The notes beneath the pieces were generated by a model. It saw only the letters and a list, made by a program, of their open reading frames with translations. It was not told where the DNA came from and ran no database searches. A DNA stretch of 33,439 nt from the NCBI GenBank assembly GCA_021772535.1, contig JAJFLV010000241.1:1-33439 (forward strand). The letters are read 5' to 3'. Below are positions 1 to 7,549 of this stretch, one piece after another. This stretch comes from Opitutales bacterium. Lineage in GTDB: Bacteria > Verrucomicrobiota > Verrucomicrobiia > Opitutales > UBA2987. Every line of letters starts with the position of its first letter. The first letter of the stretch is position 1. Both the position numbers and the translations under genes were made by a program.

Positions 1-66
1 CGTCTTGCCAAATTTAATGATATTTTCACTTCCACAGTGCCGACAATTAATAATTTTAGTAACCAT
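1..66 (-). CDS. N-terminal fragment of an IS1-like transposase (InsA-type), cut by window edge
   Basis: A minus-strand frame opens with ATG at 66 and stays open for 22 codons to the window edge. The peptide contains CRHCGSENIIKFGKT, a CxxC zinc-ribbon half followed by a hydrophobic-K-x-G-K-T stretch. This is the usual start of the InsA/IS1-type and related transposase zinc-ribbon domain, where a second CxxC pair follows. Only one CxxC pair is inside the window. The AT-rich flank and the terminal-repeat-like sequence near 142 agree with a mobile element. It could instead be another small zinc-ribbon protein; the visible part is too short to be sure. Confidence 0.5.
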   Translation of the reverse strand, partial: MVTKIINCRHCGSENIIKFGKT

Positions 67-142
67 GCACTAAGAATAAACTGCCTAACGCTATTTGTAC
101 AGCAAAAACTACAAAATAACATTCTTTTTTTATACACTACCC
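1..142 (-). mobile_element. Probable terminal part of an IS1-like insertion sequence
   Basis: The transposase-like start codon at 66 faces left, so the end of the element should lie to the right of it. Read on the minus strand, the sequence beginning near 142 is GGTAGTGTATAAAA, which has the GGT(G/A) start seen at IS1-family ends. About 75 bases of AT-rich DNA separate it from the start codon, a plausible leader for this family. The other end, and so any target-site duplication, is outside the window. The boundary at 142 is an estimate. Confidence 0.35.
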
Positions 143-174
143 TATTATAACTTCAATTAATGCCAGGGCATATT

Positions 175-202
175 TTTACAATTAACTGCCGTTGATTATA
201 AA
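175..202 (+). promoter_or_regulatory. Candidate sigma-70 promoter for the PAS kinase
   Basis: TTTACA at 175-180 and TATAAA at 197-202 are separated by 16 bases, each one mismatch from consensus. A start near 209 would leave a leader of about 40 bases before the kinase ATG at 250. No clear Shine-Dalgarno sequence precedes that ATG. Confidence 0.4.
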
Positions 203-249
203 CGGGCGCTTATTCCTGTCTGAGTCCTTCGGTAAAACAATATACTGAC

Positions 250-3200
250 ATGCATCCATCAACAGCTAACCCGATAAAGAGTGAGGAAAATTACCGAACA
301 CTCTATGAAAATGCTCCTATCTCGATCTGGGAAGAAGATTTCTCCGCCGTTAAAAACTATATTGATAATTTGCGCAAAAAAGGCGTCTCCGATTTCCGGG
401 CTTATTTTAACAAACATCCCGAAGAGGTCAGTCATTGCGCCGATCTGGTTAAGGTAATCGATGTCAATCAGGCCACCTTGAGGCTTTTTGGGGCGGAATC
501 CAAAGATGAGTTCTTCAAAGGCATAACGACCATCTTTGCGGATCAATCGATGGAGGCGTTCAAGGATGAAATAGTTGCCCTGGCAGAGGGAGAAACCCGT
601 TTTGAAGGTATAGGAACCAGCCGGTTGTTGAATGGAGAGCAAATTAATGACCAGTTTTTTGTGGCACTGGTGCAAGGCTGCGAGGAAACCTGGTCAAAAG
701 TAATTGTCGGCATCATAGACATCACCGGGCGAGTGCAAGCGGAGGAAAAACTCCAGAATAGCGAAAAGCGCTACCGTACCCTCTTCAAGAATTCTCCTAT
801 CTCAATTTATGAGGAGGATTTTTCCGGAGCAAAAAAATATATCGATGGGTTGCGCAAAGAAGGCGTATCCGATTTTAGGACCTATTTTAAAAAATATCCC
901 GAAGCGGTCAAACAGTGCGCCAGGCTGGTTGAAATCATCGACCTCAACGATGCAACCTTGAGGCTTTCCAAGGCTAAAACCATAGAGGAGTTCAAAAACG
1001 GGCTGCATTCTTTTATGACGGATCAATCCTGGGAAACCATCCGGGAAGAATTTATTGTATTGGCAGGGGGCAAAACTTCATTCGAAAGTGAGATGATTGT
1101 TCGGAACATGTACGGAGAGGAACTGATTACGGAAGTATTTCTTTCAATAGTTCCCGGTCATGAAGATACTTGGTCAAGAGTATTTATTTCGGATATTGAC
1201 ATCACCAAACGCAAACGAGCGGAAGCAAAACTTCGGGAGCGCGAAAAACATTACCGCACCCTTTTTATAAAATCTCCCATCTCGATTTGGGAAGAAGATT
1301 TTTCTGAAGTGAAAATACATATCGATAGCTTGCGAAAAAAAGGTGTATTCGACTTCAAGAAATATTTTGAGGAACATCCGGAGGAGGTTCCTCATTGCGC
1401 TTCCCTGATTAAAATCATCACCGTTAACGAGGCAACGTTGAGGCTATTCAAGGCAAATTCCATAGAGGAGTTCAAAAACGGGCTGCATTTAGTTCTAACG
1501 GACAAATCCTGGGAAACAATCAGGAATGAATTTATTGCTCTGGCCGAGGGGAATACTACGTTTAAAAGTGAGATTATCGTTCAAAATTTGAAGGGAGAGA
1601 CACTGAATACGGAATTATTTCTCTCCATAGTTCCCGGTTATGAGGATACCTGGTCAAAAGTATTCCTTTCCGATATAGACATCACGAAACGGAAACGGGC
1701 GGAGGAAAAACTTCAAGTTAATGAAGACCGCTACCGCACTCTTTTTGAGAATTCTCCGACATCGATCTGGGAGGAAGATTTGTCCGCCGTTAAACAGTTT
1801 ATCGACGGTTTACGCGAAGAAGGGGTCTCCGATTTCCAAACCTACTTTGACAAGCATCCGGAAGCAGTCGACCATTGCATCAAACTAATAAAAATTCTTG
1901 ATGTCAATCAGGCTACTCTGAAGCTCTACGGGGCAAAAAGCAAGGAGGCCCTCTACTCGGGCTTTAGATCTTTGTTCTCCCAACAATCCTGGCAGGTCTT
2001 AAAGGAAGAACTTATCGCCCTGTGCTCGGGAAAGACCAGCTTCGAGGGAGAGATGGTGGATCGAACCATGGACGGTAAGGAAATCCATAATGAGACATTT
2101 TTGACTCTTGTTCCCGGTCATGAAGATACGTGGTCAAGGGTTTTCCTATCCGATTTTGACATAACCGAACGGAAACGGGCTGAAAAGGAGCTTCGTGAAA
2201 GTGAAAGGCGTTATCGTACGATTTTCGAGCATTCTCCCATCCCGATTTGGGAGGAAAATTTCTCTGCCGTTAAACAGTATATCGATGACCTCCGCGAAAA
2301 TGGGGTGTCTGATTTCAGGACCTATTTTGATGATCACCACGAAGCCGTCAAACATTGCGCGGGTCTGGTTAAAATAATCGAGGTAAATCAGGCCACATTG
2401 AAGCTGTTCGGAGCCAAATTCAAAGAAGAGCTTTTCCAAGGCATAGATTCCTTGTTCACAGACAATTTCTGGACGTTGTTCAAGGAAGAATTAATCGCTC
2501 TGTGTTCAGGAGAGAATAGTTTTACTAGTGAAATGAAAGGTCGAAAATTAGATGGAAATGAGATAAATATAGAGCAATTTCTAGTTGTATCGCCGGGTTC
2601 TGAAGACACTTGGTCCAAGGTTTATATTTCCAATTTCGACATTACCGAAGGCAAACTGATGTTGGAAAAGCTTCGCAAAAGCCAGGAGCGTTTTCAAATG
2701 TTATTTGATGAATGTCCCATATCTTTATGGGTGGAAGATTACACAGAGCCTAAGAAACGCCTGGCAGATTTGCGCCAATCGGGCGTTTCCGACTTCAAAG
2801 CCTACTTCGAAAAACACCCTGAGTTTGTCACTGACTGCCTTAGCCACCTCAAAGTTGTGGACGTTAATCGGGCTACCCTCGATCTGAACGGTCATAATTC
2901 AAAAAAGGCACTCATGGCCAAATGGGGGAAATTTTTCGACCAAATCCCCATCGATCATTTCGAAGAACAATTGATTGCGCTGACTGAGGGAAAATCATCA
3001 TTTCAATCGGAAACTGAGTGGGTAAACCTGGACGGTGAAAAAAAGCATTCAATCATAAAATTGTCATTTTTTCCCGATCCCGAGAAATCGGAGGGTCACG
3101 TTCTTCTATCAAACGTGGACGTCACGGATTATAAGCGGGCTGAATCGGCCCTAGTAAATGCTGAACAGCGGCTGCGCGTCCTCTCTCGCCGCCTCCTCCA

Positions 3201-3834
3201 GGTGCAGGAGGAGGAGCGCCGCCACATCGCGCGGGAACTGCACGATGAAATCGGTCAGACATTGACCGCCATCAAAATAAATTTACAGGCATTGCAGCAA
3301 AATGACGAGCCGGAAACATTTCCGCAACAATTGGGCAATAGTATAAATTACCTGGATGACATGCTACATCGGGTACGTAATCTCTCCCTCGATTTGCACC
3401 CGCCAATGCTCGACGATCTGGGGCTTAAGGCCGCTTTGAGATGGTTGGTGGATCATGAATTCGGACAAAGCAATATCGATGTCAGTTTTTCTTCCGATAG
3501 TTTCGATTATCGGCCCGGCGGCCAAGTCGAAACAGGTTGTTTTCGAGTCGCCCAGGAGGCATTGACTAATGTGATCCGGCACGCTCGGGCGCGTTCTGTT
3601 GCGGTACAGTTGACGCCGGAATCCGGAGTTTTACATTTAATCGTTGGTGACGATGGGGTTGGTTTCGATGTCGAGGATAAGTTCCAACGTGCCGAAAAAG
3701 GTAAAAGTTTCGGTTTAACTGGGATGAAAGAACGAGTTGACATGCTTGGCGGCCGCATTGAATTCCGATCAACCCCTGGTAATGGAACCGAAGTACACGC
3801 TTGGTTTCCCAACGCATCGTCTCCCCTCGCATAA
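250..3834 (+). CDS. Cytosolic sensor histidine kinase with six tandem PAS domains (HisKA_3 / HATPase_c)
   Basis: 1194 residues, no signal peptide and no membrane segment, so it should sense an intracellular signal. Residues 15-974 are six PAS repeats of 160 residues each, starting at nt 292, 772, 1252, 1732, 2212 and 2692. Each has the pattern (F/Y)xxxPISIWEEDFS, then an IDxLRxxGVxDFxxYF insert, a central VNxATL, and ends in DIT plus a linker helix. The transmitter follows. A dimerisation helix carries the phospho-acceptor His998 in ELHDEIGQ, typical of HisKA_3 kinases. An ATPase domain has an N-box (QEALTNVIRHA) and a G-box (DDGVGFD). The cognate regulator starts 10 bases downstream. Repeats 2 and 3 are the most alike and share a 30-base exact match (980-1009 and 1460-1489), a sign of recent duplication or gene conversion. 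The signal is unknown. Confidence 0.93.
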   Translation: MHPSTANPIKSEENYRTLYENAPISIWEEDFSAVKNYIDNLRKKGVSDFRAYFNKHPEEVSHCADLVKVIDVNQATLRLFGAESKDEFFKGITTIFADQSMEAFKDEIVALAEGETRFEGIGTSRLLNGEQINDQFFVALVQGCEETWSKVIVGIIDITGRVQAEEKLQNSEKRYRTLFKNSPISIYEEDFSGAKKYIDGLRKEGVSDFRTYFKKYPEAVKQCARLVEIIDLNDATLRLSKAKTIEEFKNGLHSFMTDQSWETIREEFIVLAGGKTSFESEMIVRNMYGEELITEVFLSIVPGHEDTWSRVFISDIDITKRKRAEAKLREREKHYRTLFIKSPISIWEEDFSEVKIHIDSLRKKGVFDFKKYFEEHPEEVPHCASLIKIITVNEATLRLFKANSIEEFKNGLHLVLTDKSWETIRNEFIALAEGNTTFKSEIIVQNLKGETLNTELFLSIVPGYEDTWSKVFLSDIDITKRKRAEEKLQVNEDRYRTLFENSPTSIWEEDLSAVKQFIDGLREEGVSDFQTYFDKHPEAVDHCIKLIKILDVNQATLKLYGAKSKEALYSGFRSLFSQQSWQVLKEELIALCSGKTSFEGEMVDRTMDGKEIHNETFLTLVPGHEDTWSRVFLSDFDITERKRAEKELRESERRYRTIFEHSPIPIWEENFSAVKQYIDDLRENGVSDFRTYFDDHHEAVKHCAGLVKIIEVNQATLKLFGAKFKEELFQGIDSLFTDNFWTLFKEELIALCSGENSFTSEMKGRKLDGNEINIEQFLVVSPGSEDTWSKVYISNFDITEGKLMLEKLRKSQERFQMLFDECPISLWVEDYTEPKKRLADLRQSGVSDFKAYFEKHPEFVTDCLSHLKVVDVNRATLDLNGHNSKKALMAKWGKFFDQIPIDHFEEQLIALTEGKSSFQSETEWVNLDGEKKHSIIKLSFFPDPEKSEGHVLLSNVDVTDYKRAESALVNAEQRLRVLSRRLLQVQEEERRHIARELHDEIGQTLTAIKINLQALQQNDEPETFPQQLGNSINYLDDMLHRVRNLSLDLHPPMLDDLGLKAALRWLVDHEFGQSNIDVSFSSDSFDYRPGGQVETGCFRVAQEALTNVIRHARARSVAVQLTPESGVLHLIVGDDGVGFDVEDKFQRAEKGKSFGLTGMKERVDMLGGRIEFRSTPGNGTEVHAWFPNASSPLA
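292..3171 (+). repeat. Six in-frame 480-bp tandem repeats encoding PAS domains
   Basis: Unit starts are 292, 772, 1252, 1732, 2212 and 2692, and the transmitter begins at 3172, so every unit is exactly 480 bases with no net insertion or deletion. The first five units are clearly alike at the protein level. The sixth is the most diverged, with WVEDYTEPKKRL in place of WEEDFSAVKxYI. Confidence 0.95.
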
Positions 3835-3844
3835 ACCAAATACT

Positions 3845-4495
3845 ATGAAAAAAATCCGTATTCTCCTGGTGGATGACCACCGTCTGGTGCGTGCCGGAAT
3901 TCGCGCCCTTCTCGAGCAAATTCCAGATGTCCATGTGGTGGCAGAGGCCGGAAATGGCCGCCAGGCCCTCAATCTGATAAAGACACATGCCCCGGATATA
4001 TTGCTAATAGATATCGCCATGCCCGAACTGAACGGGCTGGATGCAACCGAGCGGGCATTGACCAGACATCCGGGAATTAAAGTAATAATCCTCTCCATGC
4101 ACGCTAACGAAGAGTATGTCTTGCAAGCTTTGAGAGTTGGGGCCTCGGGGTATTTACTCAAAGATTCCGCCACCCGTGAACTCGAATTAGCCATTCATTC
4201 GGTTTTTCGCGGCGATAGTTTTCTCAGTTCCAGTGTCTCCCGGCATATTATCAATCATTATCTGGACCGCACGATGGGGCACCCCGGACCCTGGAACCAA
4301 TTGACCTCCCGTCAAAGGGAGATCTTGCAGATGATTGCCGAGGGCAAAACAACCAAAGAAATCGCATTTTTTCTCAATATTAGCTCCAAAACAGTAGAAT
4401 CACACCGCAAGCAGTTGATGGATCGGCTTGATATTCACGATGTGCCGGGTCTGGTTCGATATGCAATGCAAAGGGGAATCATCCAGTCTTATTAA
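3845..4495 (+). CDS. NarL/FixJ-family response regulator
   Basis: 216 residues. The receiver domain (about 1-120) has the acidic pair D10-D11, the phospho-acceptor D56 in LLIDIAMPELNG, a serine in the ILSMHA switch segment and the conserved lysine in YLLKD. The C-terminal LuxR-type helix-turn-helix has LTSRQREILQMIAEG, then KEIAFFLNISSKTVESH. The ATG at 3845 was chosen because it begins directly with MKKIRILLVDDH; the longer frame from 3737 would overlap the kinase and add residues unrelated to the family. It starts 10 bases after the kinase stop codon, so the two are surely cotranscribed and form a cognate pair. Its target genes cannot be read from the sequence. Confidence 0.93.
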   Translation: MKKIRILLVDDHRLVRAGIRALLEQIPDVHVVAEAGNGRQALNLIKTHAPDILLIDIAMPELNGLDATERALTRHPGIKVIILSMHANEEYVLQALRVGASGYLLKDSATRELELAIHSVFRGDSFLSSSVSRHIINHYLDRTMGHPGPWNQLTSRQREILQMIAEGKTTKEIAFFLNISSKTVESHRKQLMDRLDIHDVPGLVRYAMQRGIIQSY

Positions 4496-4776
4496 ATTAA
4501 TTTTACTCCTCAAGTAAACCTGTTTCACCAAGGTTGGAACCGGCAAAAGGGTGAACGCGTGGCAAAAGCAACGGGATTGGTTTCAATAGGCCAAATGTAA
4601 TGGGCGGGCATAATATTGCAGGGATGGGGGAATACCCAGCGCCATCACAGAATGTGGGTTGTAAGGTAGTTTTCCACCCAATATAAGGAATTTCCCTATA
4701 TCGAAGAATTCCAAATTGGTGTATCGTTGTCCAAGGAAACGCTCACGATTGAGTCTTCCTTAACAACTATTTCATA

Positions 4777-5142
4777 GTGCCCAACTTGGATACCTATCCA
4801 ACATACTTATCAAATAATTATATTCCTGCACCTTCAGGTTGCCGCCAGCCGATGGGATTGCAGGAACGCTTCGATGGTAAGTTCTCCTCTCCAGATAAGA
4901 TGTTGGGTGCATACATTTTTTTGAATTATCCCGACAATATATCGTCCATTACCGTTGAGTTGTGGACCGCAGTTGAGATTGCGGTTGGCGCAACAAGGAT
5001 GGACGGTTTAACTAATCCGGCTCCAATTGCTGGAATGTTCTCCCCCGACGACGAGGAAAGTTTGACCCTATCCATCCCCCCCGATAGGATGGTCAAAATG
5101 AATGGCAGCCCCTTGGTCGGCATTTACGACGCTATCAATTAA
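4777..5142 (+). CDS. Hypothetical protein, possibly a gene remnant
   Basis: A 121-residue frame opening with GTG and lacking a Shine-Dalgarno sequence. I do not recognise a family. The peptide has no signal sequence or membrane segment. It has a plausible globular composition (FDGKFSSPDKMLGAYIFL, then SLTLSIPPDRMVKMNG near the end). The DNA just upstream is open in another frame for about 35 codons (FPYIEEFQIGVSLSKETL) before a stop at 4774-4776, so this may be the rear part of a frameshifted gene. It could also be chance. Confidence 0.3.
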   Translation: MPNLDTYPTYLSNNYIPAPSGCRQPMGLQERFDGKFSSPDKMLGAYIFLNYPDNISSITVELWTAVEIAVGATRMDGLTNPAPIAGMFSPDDEESLTLSIPPDRMVKMNGSPLVGIYDAIN

Positions 5143-5193
5143 TATTGATATGCATGGTAAATGCCGGCCGGTTGCCAACCTTGCCAACGCGAT

Positions 5194-5424
5194 TCACAGG
5201 TCCCAACCTGCCTCCTGTTTCACTCTATTGAAAGTGAAGTCGTACTCATTTTCTGAAGTGAAACCTATCTCAAAATCGCTCTCTTCTTTCCAATCACCGG
5301 TTTTGGGATAAGTTCTGCTAAAAGGACCTGTCCTCTCCTCCCGGGGTAGCGCGATCAAGATTTCTTCCTTCGCATTCCACCGGTATCGATACCCGGTTTC
5401 TATTGAATATACCGACCTTTTCAG
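5194..5424 (-). pseudogene. C-terminal remnant of an unidentified protein
   Basis: A minus-strand frame is open for 76 codons between a TAA at 5425-5427 and a TGA at 5194-5196 but contains no ATG or GTG. Its translation looks like real protein: GYRYRWNAKEEILIAL, later TGDWKEESDFEIGF, and the ending FNRVKQEAGWDL. Aromatic and charged residues alternate as in a beta-rich domain. With no start and an upstream stop in frame, it is best read as the tail of a broken gene. I do not recognise the family. Confidence 0.35.
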
Positions 5425-5546
5425 TTATCAATGCTAGTCGGTCAAAGAAGCAAAGACTTGCCAAAATGCTTTGAAGATTGCGTGAACGGAATTTTTTAGT
5501 TATATTTGGAACATCATCCAATCTCCAATCTGAACTGAAGAAAGCT

Positions 5547-6284
5547 ATGAGAACAAGCTATGGCCATCCCGGATGGTGCCCGAGCAAGACATACCTGATT
5601 TGTTGCTTGTTTTTCTTCGAGTCCTGCCTTGTGGGTGAAATACCCGATCTGAATCATATCTCAAAGCCTCAACCTCTTAAAAATATCGTCGTCAATTACC
5701 CAATTTTGGCGCAATACGAAGGCACCGGTTTTGCTGAAGTTGCCTTTCTTGTCGATCTAGAAGGAAATCCAACCGATTTTGTTGTCTTGCAGGCCACTCA
5801 CCCAGCCTTCGGAAAGGCAATCATAGAGGCAGTGCAAAAGGTAAGATTTTCTCCAGCCAGAAGAAATGGCACACCTGAATCCGCCTACTTGATCCATCGG
5901 ACGAATTTTTTCATGGAGAGGGCAGTGATGGAAATGATGCCCGGAGAAAAAGTCGAGCGTGACCACTCCCAACGTCGCTCGCAATCTACTCGCATCAGCT
6001 CAATGAGCGAGTTGGACAGTCCGCCCAAGGTAATTGAGAAAGTTGTTCCGGTCTATCCGGAAGAACTTTTGGAACAATCCCTCACCGGCGGCGTCCTGAT
6101 CGAATTTTATCTCGGGCCCGATGGCAAAGTGCGTATTCCGCGAGTCATTTCCACTAGCCACAAGTCCTTCAGTAAAGCCGCCCTAGCAGCAATCAGGGAG
6201 TGGAAATATGAACCGCCCTTAAACAAAGGCCATCCGGTTTGCGTGCTGACCCGGCAACAAATCAATTTCGGATCGGTAAATTAA
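5547..6284 (+). CDS. TonB-family protein with two TonB C-terminal-like domains
   Basis: 245 residues from the ATG at 5547; a TTG at 5478 would add 23 residues before the hydrophobic segment. The N-terminus has a short hydrophobic run (YLICCLFFFESC) that looks like a signal peptide, possibly of a lipoprotein. Two domains resembling the TonB C-terminal fold follow. The first is at about residues 30-110, with NYPILAQYEGTGFAEVAFLVD and VRFSPARRNGTP. The second is at about 155-245, with VVPVYPEELLEQSLTGGVLIEF and EWKYEPPLNKG. The usual proline-rich spacer between the inner-membrane anchor and the TonB domain is missing. It probably acts in the periplasm, but a role in energising outer-membrane receptors is uncertain because no ExbB, ExbD or receptor gene is nearby. 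Confidence 0.7.
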   Translation: MRTSYGHPGWCPSKTYLICCLFFFESCLVGEIPDLNHISKPQPLKNIVVNYPILAQYEGTGFAEVAFLVDLEGNPTDFVVLQATHPAFGKAIIEAVQKVRFSPARRNGTPESAYLIHRTNFFMERAVMEMMPGEKVERDHSQRRSQSTRISSMSELDSPPKVIEKVVPVYPEELLEQSLTGGVLIEFYLGPDGKVRIPRVISTSHKSFSKAALAAIREWKYEPPLNKGHPVCVLTRQQINFGSVN

Positions 6285-6625
6285 GTTCTGCCGTTTTCGG
6301 GAATAAGTGGAAACTCAGGTTTACTTTTTTTTCCTATTCTTTGATTCCTCTACAAGTTGCACGATTTCCTGATAGGATTTCGGGATAATTAGTTCTCAGC
6401 TCAGCCTTGCAGCCCTATCCGTCGGCTGTCTGGACCTACTATGAACATATTTCGCGGTTCAACCTGAGCCACCCACGGTCTGACTGCACTGAATTCAAGT
6501 CCTTGTGTAAGCAGCGTTATCCATCCATGCTTTCTGCTAAAGGTCCTAAAGAGCAGGTTATCTATTTATGATAAACGGTAATTTTTACTTTGAAAAAATG
6601 CCCTTTTGAAGATTGCTTGGATTTT
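6285..6625. other. Gene-poor spacer with a minus-strand remnant
   Basis: About 340 bases between the TonB-family gene and the DUF985 gene. Apart from the minus-strand remnant listed separately, I see no gene, RNA or clear promoter here. A T-run at 6324-6332 lies just inside the end of the remnant. Confidence 0.4.
6321..6565 (-). pseudogene. Frameshifted C-terminal remnant of an unidentified protein
   Basis: Two minus-strand stretches in different frames read as protein. The first (6401-6565) includes KHGWITLLTQGLEFSAVRPW and VEPRNMFIVGPDSRRIGLQG and ends at a stop. The second ends at a TAA at 6321-6323 with ELIIPKSYQEIVQLV and a basic tail ESKNRKKK, a typical natural C-terminus. A frame change in the bases around 6390-6410 would join them. 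There is no start codon for the combined frame. I infer a decayed gene and cannot name its family. Confidence 0.35.
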
Positions 6626-7132
6626 ATGACCTCAACGGAATTGATTGAATTATTACAATTGGAACCACTGCCACAGGAAGGGGGGTTTTATCGGCAAACC
6701 TATGTTTGCCCTGAAAAAATTCCGGCTAACGCCCTTCCCGGACGCTACAAGGAGGATATGCCTTACTGCACAGCCATTTACGCGGTGCTGACCGCAGTGG
6801 ACTTCTCGGCCATGCATATTCTGGAAACCGACGAAGTTTACCATTTTTACGGGGGCGACCCATTGGAAATGCTCCTCCTCCACCCCGACGGGTCGGGAGA
6901 AATCTTTCTCTTGGGCACCGATCTGGCGGCAGGCATGAGGCCGCAAAAAGTCGTCCCCAAAAGCGTATGGCAAGGCTCTTTTCCGGTTCGCGACGGACCT
7001 CAGGGTTATTCCTTAATCGGCACTACCATGGCCCCGTCTTTCGAATGGGATCATTTCGACTTGGGCGGCAAAGAGGAACTTATACAAAAATTTCCTGCCT
7101 TCCGGGAGCAAATCGATGCAAGGGTACGCTGA
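6626..7132 (+). CDS. Cupin superfamily protein, DUF985 (Cupin_5)
   Basis: 168 residues. The family signature is clear: MTSTELIELLQLEPLPQEGG, then GFYRQTY, a central HILETDEVYHFYGGDPLEML, and SLIGTTMAPSFEWDHFDLG near the end. The length matches the usual 160-170 residues of DUF985 proteins. The ATG at 6626 fits the family start; a TTG at 6590 would add 12 residues. These are single-domain beta-barrel proteins of unknown substrate, some of which bind metal. A second cupin gene follows after 34 bases, so the two are probably cotranscribed. Confidence 0.85.
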   Translation: MTSTELIELLQLEPLPQEGGFYRQTYVCPEKIPANALPGRYKEDMPYCTAIYAVLTAVDFSAMHILETDEVYHFYGGDPLEMLLLHPDGSGEIFLLGTDLAAGMRPQKVVPKSVWQGSFPVRDGPQGYSLIGTTMAPSFEWDHFDLGGKEELIQKFPAFREQIDARVR

Positions 7133-7166
7133 TTCAACCAAAACCCATTTCCCAAGGAACTCCATC

Positions 7167-7487
7167 ATGCCAGCATATGATCTAGCCAAGATTCAGACCG
7201 CAGAACCCATGCAGGGCTTTCAAGGTAAATTTATCCATTCCGAATTTATGACCTTCGTTCATTGGGATATTGAAGCAGGCGCGAAATTGCCGGTCCATTC
7301 ACATCCGCACGAGCAGGTTGCCAACATCATCAGCGGCGAATTCGAACTGATAATCGACGGAGAAACCCACTTGCTTAAAAGCGGTTCTGTAGCCGTTATT
7401 CCCCCGAATGCCGTCCACTCGGGCAAATCCCTGACAAAGTGCTACATCATCGACGTTTTTCATCCCATCCGTGAAGATTATCGATAG
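7167..7487 (+). CDS. Small cupin-domain protein
   Basis: 106 residues forming a single conserved-barrel cupin. Motif 1 is seen in PVHSHPHEQVANIISGEFEL, which supplies the metal-binding His, His, Glu and a final Gly-Glu. Motif 2 is seen in GSVAVIPPNAVHSG with its His. The ATG at 7167 follows AAGGAA at 7154-7159, a good ribosome-binding site. Substrate unknown; similar proteins act as dioxygenases, isomerases or sugar-binding proteins. It follows the DUF985 gene closely and precedes the PhoD-like gene by 62 bases. Confidence 0.85.
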   Translation: MPAYDLAKIQTAEPMQGFQGKFIHSEFMTFVHWDIEAGAKLPVHSHPHEQVANIISGEFELIIDGETHLLKSGSVAVIPPNAVHSGKSLTKCYIIDVFHPIREDYR

Positions 7488-7549
7488 GCTTAACCAAGGT
7501 CCCCCTTGAAAAGGATCCGGGAATATCTTAAAAATCTTACCATTATCAA

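Larger units (their letters stand above)
4496..5546. other. Gene-poor stretch with decayed reading frames
   Basis: About 1 kb between the response regulator and the TonB-family gene. It holds one weak plus-strand frame (4777-5142), one minus-strand open stretch without a start (5194-5424), and short protein-like pieces at about 4530-4770 that change frame and end in stops. I see no RNA gene, no repeat and no convincing terminator. The pattern suggests remains of one or more disrupted genes. Confidence 0.4.

Noticed and set aside
3737-3844. A longer start for the response regulator.
   Set aside because: The extra 36 codons overlap the kinase in another frame and do not belong to the receiver fold, which begins at MKKIRILLVDD.
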